A stretch of 64,000 nt of DNA from Thermoproteota archaeon (lineage in GTDB: Archaea > Thermoproteota > Thermoprotei_A > EX4484-217-1 > JAPDJV01). Positions 1 through 8,632 of this stretch are shown here, piece by piece. The position numbers and the translations under genes were made by a program. The notes beneath the pieces were generated by a model. It worked only from the letters and a program-made list of their open reading frames with translations. It did no database searches and was not told where the DNA came from. Every line of letters begins with the position of its first letter. The stretch's first letter is position 1. The stretch lies in the NCBI GenBank assembly GCA_029258925.1, contig JAPDJV010000014.1, forward strand, positions 62,001 through 126,000, written 5' to 3'.

Positions 1-1010
1 CCTCCCCAATTACAATATAATCAGCAGACAGCCTAAGAGCATGCTTAACTAACTTGAATATTCCAATACTACCTCTCTCGTCGAGGGTTACAGGGTCTCT
101 TGTAACAAGTGGTATCCAGTAGGGGTGAGCCAATTTTAGTTCTGCCGTGTCTTCAATAGTCACGATTGTTGCTCTCTCCGGTATCATATTTGCTAAAGCA
201 TTTATCATTGAAGTTTTCCCGGTGCCCATAGTCCCTGCTACTAGTATTGCTTTCCTGTGTTCAATCAAAGTCATAAGCCATGCTGCAACTATGGGATCTA
301 TAGTCTCTTTAAGCAGCATCATGGTGATACTCCATGGTCTTTCAGGGAACTTCCTAATAGTAAGGCTCGAACCCCTATGTCCGATCTCTCTTATAAGTTA
401 CAGTTAGTCTGTGTCCTTCAGGAAGCCTTATTGACAGCATGGGTTGATACACACTTATACTCTTCCCACTTAAATGTACAAGTTTTTCAACAAGTTTATC
501 TAATTCCTCATCCGTGAAAACTATGTTGGATACTAGGGGGCCATATATTGAATGCATTATCCTGGCAGGCGTGTCTGGTCCGGGGATTTGAATGTCTTCA
601 ACATAAGGGTCTTTAATAGCTGGTTGAAGAGCGCTGTATCCGGAGATCTCCCTAGATAGAAGGTACACTATTCTATCGTCGCTTATCCCAGCACTTATCA
701 GAATTCTCTGTAGACCGTTCTCTTTAGACGAGATCACATCAGGTATGGTGAATATAAGGTTTTCAGCTTCTCTTTCAGCTGCTTCCAGCTCATACTCTGT
801 TATAGGCGGATCATGTACTAGATATCTTCCATCACTTGTTATGAAGATTGTCGCTAAATCTATTTTATACTCGTCTATAACTGTGCTTCTTGTTGTTCCA
901 TTGAAACTCTTTAGATCAGCGTGAACTACTTTAACCTTTAATCTCCTACTCTTCTCCACCTTCTTTGATAAGCTTATTCTTCTAAATACCATGACTATCA
1001 CTTCAAACAT
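1..1010 (-). pseudogene. Type IV pilus/archaellum-type secretion ATPase (FlaI/GspE family), frameshifted, cut by window edge
   Basis: Hexameric ATPase that powers assembly of archaeal type IV pilus-like filaments at the membrane. The first 211 residues (375-1010) are the N-terminal domain and end in RLTVTYKR followed by a false tail. The next frame (positions 1 to about 384) continues exactly where family members do: EIGHRGSS, then a Walker A P-loop GTMGTGKTS, an acidic TIEDTAEL segment and DYIVIGE (Walker B region) running off the window. The break is in a short AG repeat (plus strand about 384-391); one AG unit fewer than expected gives the shift. This could be a sequencing error, phase variation or a true pseudogene. 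A pilin-like gene lies just upstream on the same strand. Confidence 0.8.
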
Positions 1011-1066
1011 TAATTTAAATAAAAAAGCATTTGTTTAACTAAATTAAAGTCAGCTTTCTAGCGCTC

Positions 1067-1561
1067 CTACTCACCCAGATAGTACGATGAAAAGCTTATT
1101 GAGCCCTGATTCGTATGTAGCGATATGCCTGTTGTAGCGTTGCTTCTAATATTTCTCAGCTCCTCTGCATTGAAGTTTCCTATGGGTATGGAGATGACGA
1201 CTACGTGTGCCTCATCTCCTCTCGGCACTACAGGATACCCCGTCGCGTTAATTCCATCAACTTCTACAACGACGTGGCTTGGATCAAGCTGTATAGGTTT
1301 ACTCCCTCCCAATTGTATGGAGTACAGTGTTGCATTCCTGTTCCCCAAGTTCTTAACAGTAAACGTTATGTAAAGGTAATTGTCATCTTCGCTTATCGTG
1401 GATGTTCCAATAACTGTTAATATCCCCTGCTGGCTAGCGGAGAAGCCTATTTTAGTCATCCAGGCTACAGCTACTCCGGTTACTGCTAGAGCTGCTACTG
1501 TTACTAGTATTGCCACTATAGGTGTCGAAATTTCCCCCTTCCTAAAACTTATTATACGCAT
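1067..1561 (-). CDS. Archaellin/type IV pilin-like protein
   Basis: Probable secreted filament subunit. The N terminus has a short basic stretch (SFRKGE) followed at once by a hydrophobic segment of about 22 residues (STPIVAILVTVAALAVTG). That is the layout of class III signal peptides cleaved by an archaeal prepilin peptidase near the KG dipeptide. The remainder is a beta-rich extracellular domain with several NAT/NTT-like sequons. I chose the ATG at 1561 because GGGAGG lies just before it; an ATG 12 bases upstream overlaps that ribosome binding site. The secretion ATPase gene follows on the same strand 56 bases on. The exact filament type (archaellum or adhesion pilus) cannot be decided. 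Confidence 0.7.
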   Translation of the reverse strand: MRIISFRKGEISTPIVAILVTVAALAVTGVAVAWMTKIGFSASQQGILTVIGTSTISEDDNYLYITFTVKNLGNRNATLYSIQLGGSKPIQLDPSHVVVEVDGINATGYPVVPRGDEAHVVVISIPIGNFNAEELRNIRSNATTGISLHTNQGSISFSSYYLGE

Positions 1562-1654
1562 TTTTCCTCCCATTCCACAATAGGGGTTTATAAAAACAGA
1601 CTGCTCCGAAAGTATTCAGAAAACATTATAGATGCAAGTGCTTTTCCATATAGG

Positions 1655-2602
1655 GTGGTGAGAGTATTGAGAGCAGAATTGCTTGAGGAGGAAGTGCTAG
1701 ATGCTATAGTTAACAAAGATATGACACTTAGAAATTTAGTGGAATTTTATCGAAGAATACATGGATTCACAGCTTCGAGCATAGTTGAAGCCGTGGAAAT
1801 ATTGAGGAGGATGATTGCTGACAAAGAATCTATAAACTTCCTCTCATTTACGGGAAATATTGTTGCCACAGGGCTACGTGGACTATTAGCCCAAATGCTC
1901 AGAAACAAAATGTTCGACGTGGTTATCACGACGTGTGGGACGATAGACCACGATATTGCTAGAAGCTTCGGAGGGAAGTATTATAAAGGCAGGTTTGACG
2001 TGGATGATGAGATGCTTCTGGAAAATGGCATCCATAGACTAGGGAACATCTACATTCCCATCGAGAATTATGGCCCCCTAATAGAGAAAGTGGTCAACGA
2101 AATAATAGTACAAATACTAGAGGAGAAAGAGGAGTGGGGTGTAAGGGAACTACTGGAGAGAATAGGTTCATTTATCCAAGACGAGAACTCCATTTTGAGG
2201 GCCGCCTCACTTAACAAAATACCAATATATGTTCCAGGGATAGTTGATGGAGCTTTTGGAACAAACATTTTCATGATATCCCAATTCACGGGGCTAAAGC
2301 TAAACCCATTTAAAGATATGAAGGAGCTTGCGGACATAGTTTTTGGAGCGAAGAAGACTGGAGCACTAATTATTGGCGGAGGTATAAGTAAGCACCACAC
2401 AATATGGTGGAATCAATTTAAAGGAGGATTAGATTATGTAGTCTACGTAACTACAGCTGTTGAATATGATGGTAGTTTAAGTGGTGCTAGGCCACGGGAG
2501 GCTATCTCATGGGGAAAACTGAAACCTAGAGCGCAAAGGACAGTTGTATATGGAGATGCCACAGTACTTCTTCCAATAATAGTAGCAAATATTATCGAGT
2601 AG
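1655..2602 (+). CDS. dys: Deoxyhypusine synthase
   Basis: NAD-dependent enzyme that transfers the aminobutyl group of spermidine to a lysine of translation factor aIF5A, the first step of hypusine formation. The 315-residue length matches archaeal homologues. Recognisable family segments are TTCGTIDHDIARS around residue 90, the GGGISKHH loop around residue 245, and near the C terminus the SWGKLKP motif with the catalytic lysine. It starts at GTG 1655; a second GTG follows immediately. It is divergent from the pilus-like genes, with a short promoter region between. No aIF5A gene is seen in the window. Confidence 0.95.
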   Translation: MVRVLRAELLEEEVLDAIVNKDMTLRNLVEFYRRIHGFTASSIVEAVEILRRMIADKESINFLSFTGNIVATGLRGLLAQMLRNKMFDVVITTCGTIDHDIARSFGGKYYKGRFDVDDEMLLENGIHRLGNIYIPIENYGPLIEKVVNEIIVQILEEKEEWGVRELLERIGSFIQDENSILRAASLNKIPIYVPGIVDGAFGTNIFMISQFTGLKLNPFKDMKELADIVFGAKKTGALIIGGGISKHHTIWWNQFKGGLDYVVYVTTAVEYDGSLSGARPREAISWGKLKPRAQRTVVYGDATVLLPIIVANIIE

Positions 2603-2746
2603 TTTTGATCACGTTGAATAGAATAGATTATATACTATTTACATGAAAATTATTTGAATAAAGTTTTAAAGGGTCACTTACAAAACTATTGAGGTTAAAG
2701 AGTGCTCTCAGAGAGTAAGTTAGTGTATGGAGGAGGGTGCTTAGCG

Positions 2747-4360
2747 ATGAGCTCTGGAGGAGAGAGTATTGAGAAGTTCAGAAGTCTTAGTCCAGCCGAA
2801 TTCTTCTATCGCAATAGGGAAATTGCCGGCTTCTCTAACCCGTCTAGAGCACTATATCAAACTGTGAGAGAACTGGTTGAAAACTCTTTGGATGCCTGCG
2901 ATAACCACGGCATTCTCCCAACAGTCAGAATAACTGTATTCCCTGAAAACACCAAGGAGAACCATTATAGAGTTACTGTGAGCGATAATGGAATAGGGAT
3001 CCCTCCAAGATACGTCCCCCAAGCATTTGGCAAAGTCCTCTTCGGCTCAAAGTATAAGTTGAGGCAGACAAGAGGTACTTTCGGCTTAGGTGCAAAAATG
3101 GCTATCCTATACGGACAAATAACGACTGGTAAACCCGTCGAGGTAAGAACCTCTCCTAAAGGCTCCCAATACTCGTACTTCTTTAAGATAATGATAGATA
3201 TTGAGAAAAATGAACCCATCGTTATGGAAAGGAGGATAATGAAGAGGAAGTCAAAGAGACATGGAACGACTGTAAGCGTAGTCGTGGAGGGAGACTGGTC
3301 TAGAGCAAGGTCAAGAATACTGGAATACATTAAAAGAACGGCGATGGGCGTACCTTATGCAACAATAACCATAATTACGCCTGAAAAGGAAGCGTATAAG
3401 TATAGTAGGGTTATCAGGAAAATGCCCCCTCCTCCAAGAGAAGTAAAGCCTCATCCACGTGGTGTAGACATAGAGATGTTAAAGGCGATAATCGCGTCGA
3501 CGAAGTCTTCAACGTTAAAAGATATGCTTAAAAACGCCTTTCAAAGCATAGGGAAAAAGTCTGCTGAAATACTCTTAGAGGAAGCTGGTATAGATCCAAA
3601 TAAGGATCCGAGGAAGCTGACTTTAGATGAAATAACCGCTCTCGTATCATCTATGAGAAAGTACAATAAGTATAGGCCTCCTAGGACAGACGCACTGTCA
3701 CCTCTAGGAAAGGACATAATTGAAGCCGGGCTTAAGGGAGTACTAAAACCCGAATTCGCTTATGCTGTCACAAGAAAGCCATCATCCTATAGCGGCCATC
3801 CATTCATCGTAGAGGTTGGAGTAGCTTACGGAGGAGAGGTTCCACTATCACCAGATAAAGGACCAATACTGTATAGATTTGCAAATAAAATACCACTATT
3901 ATACGATGAGGGAAGCGATGTTTGCTGGAAAGTAGTGTCTGATGCAAATTTCAATTGGCGTCAATACAATGTTAAGCTTCCTGACAGAATAGCTGTTCTA
4001 GTACATATATGTAGCACTAAGATACCCTATAAGGGGGTCGGAAAAGAGAGCATAGCTGATGTACCTGAAATAGAAAGAGAAGTGAGAAATGCTGTGAAGG
4101 AAGCTGCCCGCCATCTTAGATTATATCTATCTAAGAAGATTAGAGCTGAGGAGGAGAAGAGGAAAATAATGACTTTAGTGAAGTATGTTCCAGAAGTTGC
4201 CAGAAGTCTTTCGATTCTAAGTAAACCCCCAGCATCTGACGGAAATCCAGTTGACTACGAGAGCATAAAATCCGTTCTGATGAAAATCATAGAGAGGAGA
4301 GCTAGGAAAATTGATGGACTTAACATAGATTTGAGAGAATTGATTATAGATGTAGGCTAG
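2747..4360 (+). CDS. top6B: DNA topoisomerase VI subunit B
   Basis: ATP-binding subunit of the type IIB topoisomerase that relaxes and decatenates DNA together with subunit A. The N-terminal GHKL ATPase fold shows SPAEFF, the N-box ENSLDA (about residues 45-50), DNGIGIPP and the glycine loop GTFGLGAKMA. A helix-two-turn-helix region and a transducer domain follow. The ORF track begins at GTG 2702, but ATG 2747 has a strong AGGAGGG a few bases upstream and gives an N terminus (MSSGGESIEKF) like characterised homologues, about 537 residues. The topA6 partner starts 13 bases after its stop, so the two are surely co-transcribed. Confidence 0.96.
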   Translation: MSSGGESIEKFRSLSPAEFFYRNREIAGFSNPSRALYQTVRELVENSLDACDNHGILPTVRITVFPENTKENHYRVTVSDNGIGIPPRYVPQAFGKVLFGSKYKLRQTRGTFGLGAKMAILYGQITTGKPVEVRTSPKGSQYSYFFKIMIDIEKNEPIVMERRIMKRKSKRHGTTVSVVVEGDWSRARSRILEYIKRTAMGVPYATITIITPEKEAYKYSRVIRKMPPPPREVKPHPRGVDIEMLKAIIASTKSSTLKDMLKNAFQSIGKKSAEILLEEAGIDPNKDPRKLTLDEITALVSSMRKYNKYRPPRTDALSPLGKDIIEAGLKGVLKPEFAYAVTRKPSSYSGHPFIVEVGVAYGGEVPLSPDKGPILYRFANKIPLLYDEGSDVCWKVVSDANFNWRQYNVKLPDRIAVLVHICSTKIPYKGVGKESIADVPEIEREVRNAVKEAARHLRLYLSKKIRAEEEKRKIMTLVKYVPEVARSLSILSKPPASDGNPVDYESIKSVLMKIIERRARKIDGLNIDLRELIIDVG

Positions 4361-4373
4361 GAGGTGGTGTAAT

Positions 4374-5612
4374 GTGACCTATCCAGGCATAGACGAAATA
4401 GATTATAAGCAGAGACTTGAGGCAGCCAAGAAACTCCACGAGGCATTCAACAAAACTATTGAGGAATTAATGAGGGGTAAATCTCCCAAACTTATAATCC
4501 CAAAGAGGACGTTGTCAAATACTATCTATGATCCAGAAAGGAAACTACTATTATTAGGCCCTGCAAAACTGAAGAGGAGCTTTACGGATGTCAACGAGGC
4601 AAAGAGGTTTATGCAAACAGTTCTAATGGCTAGAATACTATATGAATCTCTTCTCAACAACGAATATCCTACAATAAGAGATCTGTATTATAGAGGGAAA
4701 TACAGCATAACTTACATGGATCTGAGAGATAGGAGGAAGAAATCTGAAAATACGTGGGAGGAGCAGAAGGAGTCCGATGCTGCTATTAGAGACATAGAAG
4801 TCTTCACAGGTCTTTTAAGAGAAGACATGCTCGTCCTAAGTAAGGAGAAGGGAAAACTTGTAGGAAGAATAAAATTAAGGTCTGGAGGAGACGTGATAGA
4901 CGCGTCGAAAATGGGTCATGGAGCTTACGCATTAGAGTCCACACCCGATCTGATAGATATACTTGAAGTAGATGCAGAATATGTTCTCGTCGTTGAGAAA
5001 GATGCCGTCTTCCAGCAACTACATAGGATAAAGTTCTGGGATAAACATAAGGCAATTCTGATAACAAGTGCAGGTCAACCCGATAGAGCCACAAGAAGAT
5101 TCGTGAGGAGGCTAAATGAAGAATTTGGCCTTCCAGTTTATATACTGACAGATGCGGATCCATATGGATGGTACATTTACAGCGTTTTCAAGGTGGGAAG
5201 TATAACGTTATCTTATGAGAGCGAGAGACTGGCCACTCCTCAAGCAAGGTTCATAGGTGTAATGATGACCGATATACTAACTAAGGAAGAAATGAGAAAT
5301 GTATTAGCCCGAATGAAGAATTTAAGGAAGAGAAATCTAGAGGACATACTAAATATCTTAAGAAACAAGCCTTATATTGATTCAAAGGAGCGGCGAAACG
5401 TCATAATCAAAGCGAAGGAGGCTGACATTAAGAGAGCTGAGCAACTAAAGGGATATACTTGGTTTAAGAGCTTCAGGTGGAGGCTGGAATTGGAGGCATT
5501 TCTAAGATATAAGATAAAAGTTGAAATAGAGGCCTTAGCAAGTAAGGGTCTCCGATTTCTAGCCGAGAAATATATTCCAGAGAAGATAGAAACGGGAGAT
5601 TGTATAGACTAA
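4374..5612 (+). CDS. top6A: DNA topoisomerase VI subunit A (Spo11-like)
   Basis: DNA-cleaving subunit of topoisomerase VI. It carries a winged-helix/CAP-like domain with the catalytic tyrosine in RDLYYRGK (about residue 103) and a Toprim fold: VVEKDAVFQ supplies the acidic glutamate and ILTDADPYG the DxD metal-binding motif. The start is GTG 4374, preceded by GGAGGTGGTG; the overlapping ATG at 4372 is out of frame and stops at once. At 412 residues it is family-typical. It follows top6B with 13 bases between, the conserved archaeal order. Confidence 0.96.
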   Translation: MTYPGIDEIDYKQRLEAAKKLHEAFNKTIEELMRGKSPKLIIPKRTLSNTIYDPERKLLLLGPAKLKRSFTDVNEAKRFMQTVLMARILYESLLNNEYPTIRDLYYRGKYSITYMDLRDRRKKSENTWEEQKESDAAIRDIEVFTGLLREDMLVLSKEKGKLVGRIKLRSGGDVIDASKMGHGAYALESTPDLIDILEVDAEYVLVVEKDAVFQQLHRIKFWDKHKAILITSAGQPDRATRRFVRRLNEEFGLPVYILTDADPYGWYIYSVFKVGSITLSYESERLATPQARFIGVMMTDILTKEEMRNVLARMKNLRKRNLEDILNILRNKPYIDSKERRNVIIKAKEADIKRAEQLKGYTWFKSFRWRLELEAFLRYKIKVEIEALASKGLRFLAEKYIPEKIETGDCID

Positions 5613-5942
5613 GAAACCTTCTCATAACCACAGTAGTGAACTCTATTCCGTAAGTCCTCATAGAGGAAACCTACGTTTGACTCTATAGTTTCACTCTACT
5701 TAAAATAGTTCTCGTATCTGTGTAGGGGGCCTGGCTTCCACTATCTGTCCGCGTAGAGAACGTGAGATTGTATGATCTTCGAGCCTAATGGCAGGAGCTC
5801 CCATCTAGGATTCTTTTCCCAAAGGCTTAGAGCACTGCCCTCATCACCTAGTAGGCAATATAATCTTGTACAAGAAGACAACACATTTTAAATGTTTAAT
5901 ATGTTGCATAAGGACTTAGAGTACGTCATTTTGAAACAATAC
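5613..5942. other. Intergenic region without a recognised gene
   Basis: About 330 bases between top6A (plus) and the S-component gene (minus), with the two genes converging. I found no convincing ORF, tRNA or box C/D pattern. One C-box-like GTGATGA occurs on the minus strand near 5850 but has no CTGA partner. The role is unknown; transcription termination for both genes probably falls here. Confidence 0.5.
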
Positions 5943-6521
5943 TCAGCTTCTCCTCTGCAATTCCCTTATCCTTCTGACAATTATCATTGAGACACCATAG
6001 TTTATCACTATAACGTGTATGGCATTATATATGCCTGTCAAGACGAATGCAAGCAATATTATGAGAAAGACGTTGTTTATTTGAGTAGCTACATTAAGCA
6101 TGTTAACTACGAATTGCAGAAAGCTGGGTTCTATCAAGAAGAGGAGGGCCCAGTTTGCTCCTGTCATGACTATGACTCTAAGTATACATGACGTTATTAA
6201 AGCAGGTAGATTACCCTTGTTACACAATTTTGCGCCGATCCAGTATCCTATGAGTGTTGAAATTACTGCCAGATACTTCATAATTGGTCCTATTGGCACG
6301 AATTCCCCGGATAACATGAGTACTATGAAGTGTATTGTGGCAACTGCCATAGACTCCGGGAGGCCGTAGAGGAGTAAAGCGGTAAATGAAGGTATCTCGC
6401 ATAAGTCGAAATGGAGATATGTGAGAATCGGGAATCTAAGCCATCTATCGGCGCCACTTAACCTAATAGCTAAAACCGTGGATGACAGTAGAGCTATTGC
6501 GGTATATTTCCTCGTGTCCAT
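5943..6521 (-). CDS. ECF transporter S component-like membrane protein (RibU-like)
   Basis: Integral membrane protein of 192 residues with about five to six hydrophobic helices. Early residues LRFPILTYLHFDLCEIPS resemble the substrate-specificity (S) components of energy-coupling factor vitamin transporters, especially riboflavin-type RibU (LRFP...D..EIP). Such proteins bind the vitamin and dock to a shared EcfT/EcfA module, which is not in this window. Assignment is from local sequence pattern only; the substrate is uncertain. It is transcribed toward top6A and its 5' end lies just upstream of deoC on the other strand. Confidence 0.65.
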   Translation of the reverse strand: MDTRKYTAIALLSSTVLAIRLSGADRWLRFPILTYLHFDLCEIPSFTALLLYGLPESMAVATIHFIVLMLSGEFVPIGPIMKYLAVISTLIGYWIGAKLCNKGNLPALITSCILRVIVMTGANWALLFLIEPSFLQFVVNMLNVATQINNVFLIILLAFVLTGIYNAIHVIVINYGVSMIIVRRIRELQRRS

Positions 6522-6633
6522 TGAATTCCCCGAATCTAGTGATAGGGGTACTCTTATAAGAGTTACTACTCAATTATGGATAACTCATGTTTTAAGAAAA
6601 TGCGACCCAAACTATAAAGGAGGACTGACTAAA

Positions 6634-7347
6634 TTGCGTAGCGAGATAGAATTATTTATTAAGAAAACTTCCCCCTCTCAATTCGCTAAGTACATAGACC
6701 ACACTATCCTATCTCCCAATGCTGATCTCACGAAAATACATAATGCATGTAAAGAGGCTTTAAAGTACGGGTTTAAGGCTATAGTTGTTCCCCCTATATG
6801 GGTGAATCATGCAAGGCACGTAGTTCATGAGGCTGTAAGTGTTTGTACGGTAGTAGGTTTCCCGCTAGGTTACGTGCCAACAGGGGTAAAGGTAAGGGAA
6901 ACTGAAATAGCCATAGAGAGTGGAGCAAATGAGGTGGATATGGTAATGAACATCTCTGCCTTCAAGTCAGCCAACTACGATTACGTTTTTAATGACATAT
7001 CTAGTGTCGCAACCATATGCAAAGAGAACAATGTAATCCTCAAAGTAATAGTTGAAGCCGGCCTTCTATCTGAAGAAGAGTTGAGGAAGGCCTGTATGCT
7101 GTCAGAGAGAGCTGGAGCAAACTACGTTAAGACGTCAACAGGTTTTGGCCCTAGGGGGGCATCTATCAGAGATATTATAATTATGAAGTCCGTTGTTTCC
7201 CCAAATATTGGGGTAAAGGCGGCAGGTGGAATAAGACACGCCATAGACGCTGTAATAATGATAATAGCTGGAGCCGATAGAATAGGAACGAGCAGGGGAG
7301 TTGAAATAATTGAGGAATATAAGAGGTTAAGAGAGAGCATAGGTTGA
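6634..7347 (+). CDS. deoC: Deoxyribose-phosphate aldolase
   Basis: Class I aldolase that splits 2-deoxyribose 5-phosphate into glyceraldehyde 3-phosphate and acetaldehyde. Active-site regions are visible: ANEVDMVMN with the catalytic Asp, YVKTSTGF with the Schiff-base lysine, and GVKAAGGIR with the second lysine. The ORF track opens at 6421, inside the opposite-strand gene, giving 71 residues with no family counterpart. I prefer TTG 6634, which has AAAGGAGG about 10 bases upstream and yields about 237 residues beginning just before the conserved YIDHTIL. Role: nucleoside catabolism, consistent with nucleoside phosphorylase and PRTase genes elsewhere in the window. Confidence 0.93.
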   Translation: MRSEIELFIKKTSPSQFAKYIDHTILSPNADLTKIHNACKEALKYGFKAIVVPPIWVNHARHVVHEAVSVCTVVGFPLGYVPTGVKVRETEIAIESGANEVDMVMNISAFKSANYDYVFNDISSVATICKENNVILKVIVEAGLLSEEELRKACMLSERAGANYVKTSTGFGPRGASIRDIIIMKSVVSPNIGVKAAGGIRHAIDAVIMIIAGADRIGTSRGVEIIEEYKRLRESIG

Positions 7348-7455
7348 GGCGATATACAATTTGAAGTACCAACCTTTAGTTGAATCATTATCATTTTATA
7401 ATGTATTTTTGTATTATCTTTAGAAAACAAGGTTTTGATTTTTGAGCACAACATT

Positions 7456-7475
7456 ATGTGGGTCATGACCCACAT
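7456..7475. repeat. Perfect 20-bp palindrome
   Basis: ATGTGGGTCATGACCCACAT is identical to its own reverse complement over all 20 bases and lies about 110 bases after the deoC stop codon. It could be a dimeric-regulator operator or form a hairpin in RNA. The symmetry is exact and stops abruptly at both ends. Function is inference. Confidence 0.7.
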
Positions 7476-7932
7476 TAGTGATATCAGACTTTTCCTAATC
7501 AAGGTGGCAATGAACAAAAATAAAATTATTGTCTTCTCCTAATGCTTTAATTCCTCTGCTATTTTTCCAAATGATTCCCGGTTCCACGCAGATCTCTATA
7601 TTATTCCTTGTCCTATAATATTTCTTTAACTATTAACTTCTCTTTATCTAGTTCAATTACTAATTCTAGTAAACTTACTTCAACAAATTTTCGTAAATGT
7701 ATTATTAAAAGAGGCTTTGATAACTTAAGTATTTGCCTAAGCTCTCTACTACGTTCTTTTCTAAGACAGAGTGCTAAGTATTTTCTCTTGGGTACGTTGA
7801 CAACTATGCTAACCTAACACACTATAAATTTTAGACTCTTGAATACCGTTAAAATGTAATTATTGAAACTATGAAAAACCCTTGAAATTTCTAAGATGAA
7901 CAAGAGAAAAATATGTTCAAAATAAATATTAT

Positions 7933-8157
7933 TTATATATCTTCTATATGGAGTTCTAGGGCTTTTACCACTTCATCTAAAATTTCTATTTTATCAGTCC
8001 AGATCTAACACGTCCGTTCTCAACTTCCTTAATCACAGCCTCAATGGGCTTAAAAGGTTTCTCGAAGACCAGTAGGGTATTCAATAATCCTTCTTACCTC
8101 GTATCCTGGAACAGACATATCACGTAAATGCCCTTTTCCAATTATTTTAACCAACAT
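7933..8157 (-). pseudogene. Decayed small gene of unknown family
   Basis: Read on the minus strand from ATG 8157, the frame encodes MLVKIIGKGHLRDMSVPGYE and onward to a stop. An overlapping frame then gives FEKPFKPIEAVIKEVENG, and a third gives WTDKIEILDEVVKALELHIE before a stop at 7933. Each segment looks coding (charged, amphipathic helices) and they abut in order, as expected for an approximately 74-residue protein broken by two frameshifts. The family is not recognised; size and composition would suit a small DNA-binding or antitoxin-like protein, but that is a guess. Confidence 0.45.
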
Positions 8158-8632
8158 TTAATAACACCGAGCAATGTTTTTGTACATAATCATATATTTA
8201 AACTGGTATTTAAACTGGCCGACATGCTTTCTCCTTGAAACAAGAGCAAAATAGGCATAAACATGAACTCAGCTAAGCTCAGATAAGATGAATCTGATAA
8301 CTATATCGATAAGAAGTTGTAAGTTCCATAAATCCTGATGATCTCTAATCTGTTAAGCTCTAAGGCGAGATCAATGTAATATTTGCAATCACGCTCTCTC
8401 CCCTCATAATATTGAATCACATTTGTAGTACATAGGCACATACATCACTTGAAAATATTAACCTTAAAACTAAGTATTTAGGATAAATATGGATTAACTT
8501 TTGAGTAACGTATTATTACCTATTAAATAGTTCATCAATTTATTGCATTTTTCTTCAATACGGTATTAGGTGTTCTTGAGTTGCAGAATCTTTTTTAGAG
8601 CACATTGACACTCTAAAAACGGTGGCCTAGTC

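Larger units (their letters stand above)
7348..8632. other. Long intergenic region (about 1.3 kb)
   Basis: AT-rich stretch between deoC and the sugar nucleotidyltransferase, very long for this compact genome. It holds a perfect 20-bp palindrome (7456-7475) and, on the minus strand, a decayed small gene (7933-8157). The track ORF 7608-7817 is serine/threonine-rich low-complexity with no family look and is rejected. The last 100 bases before 8633 presumably carry the promoter of the downstream operon. Nothing else is supported. Confidence 0.55.

Noticed and set aside
5845-5860. Box-C-like GTGATGA on the minus strand in the top6A gap
   Set aside because: No D or D' box; only CTAA-like sequence follows.
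7608-7817. 69-residue plus-strand ORF in the deoC gap
   Set aside because: Low-complexity Ser/Thr/Asn sequence, no ribosome binding site and no family look.
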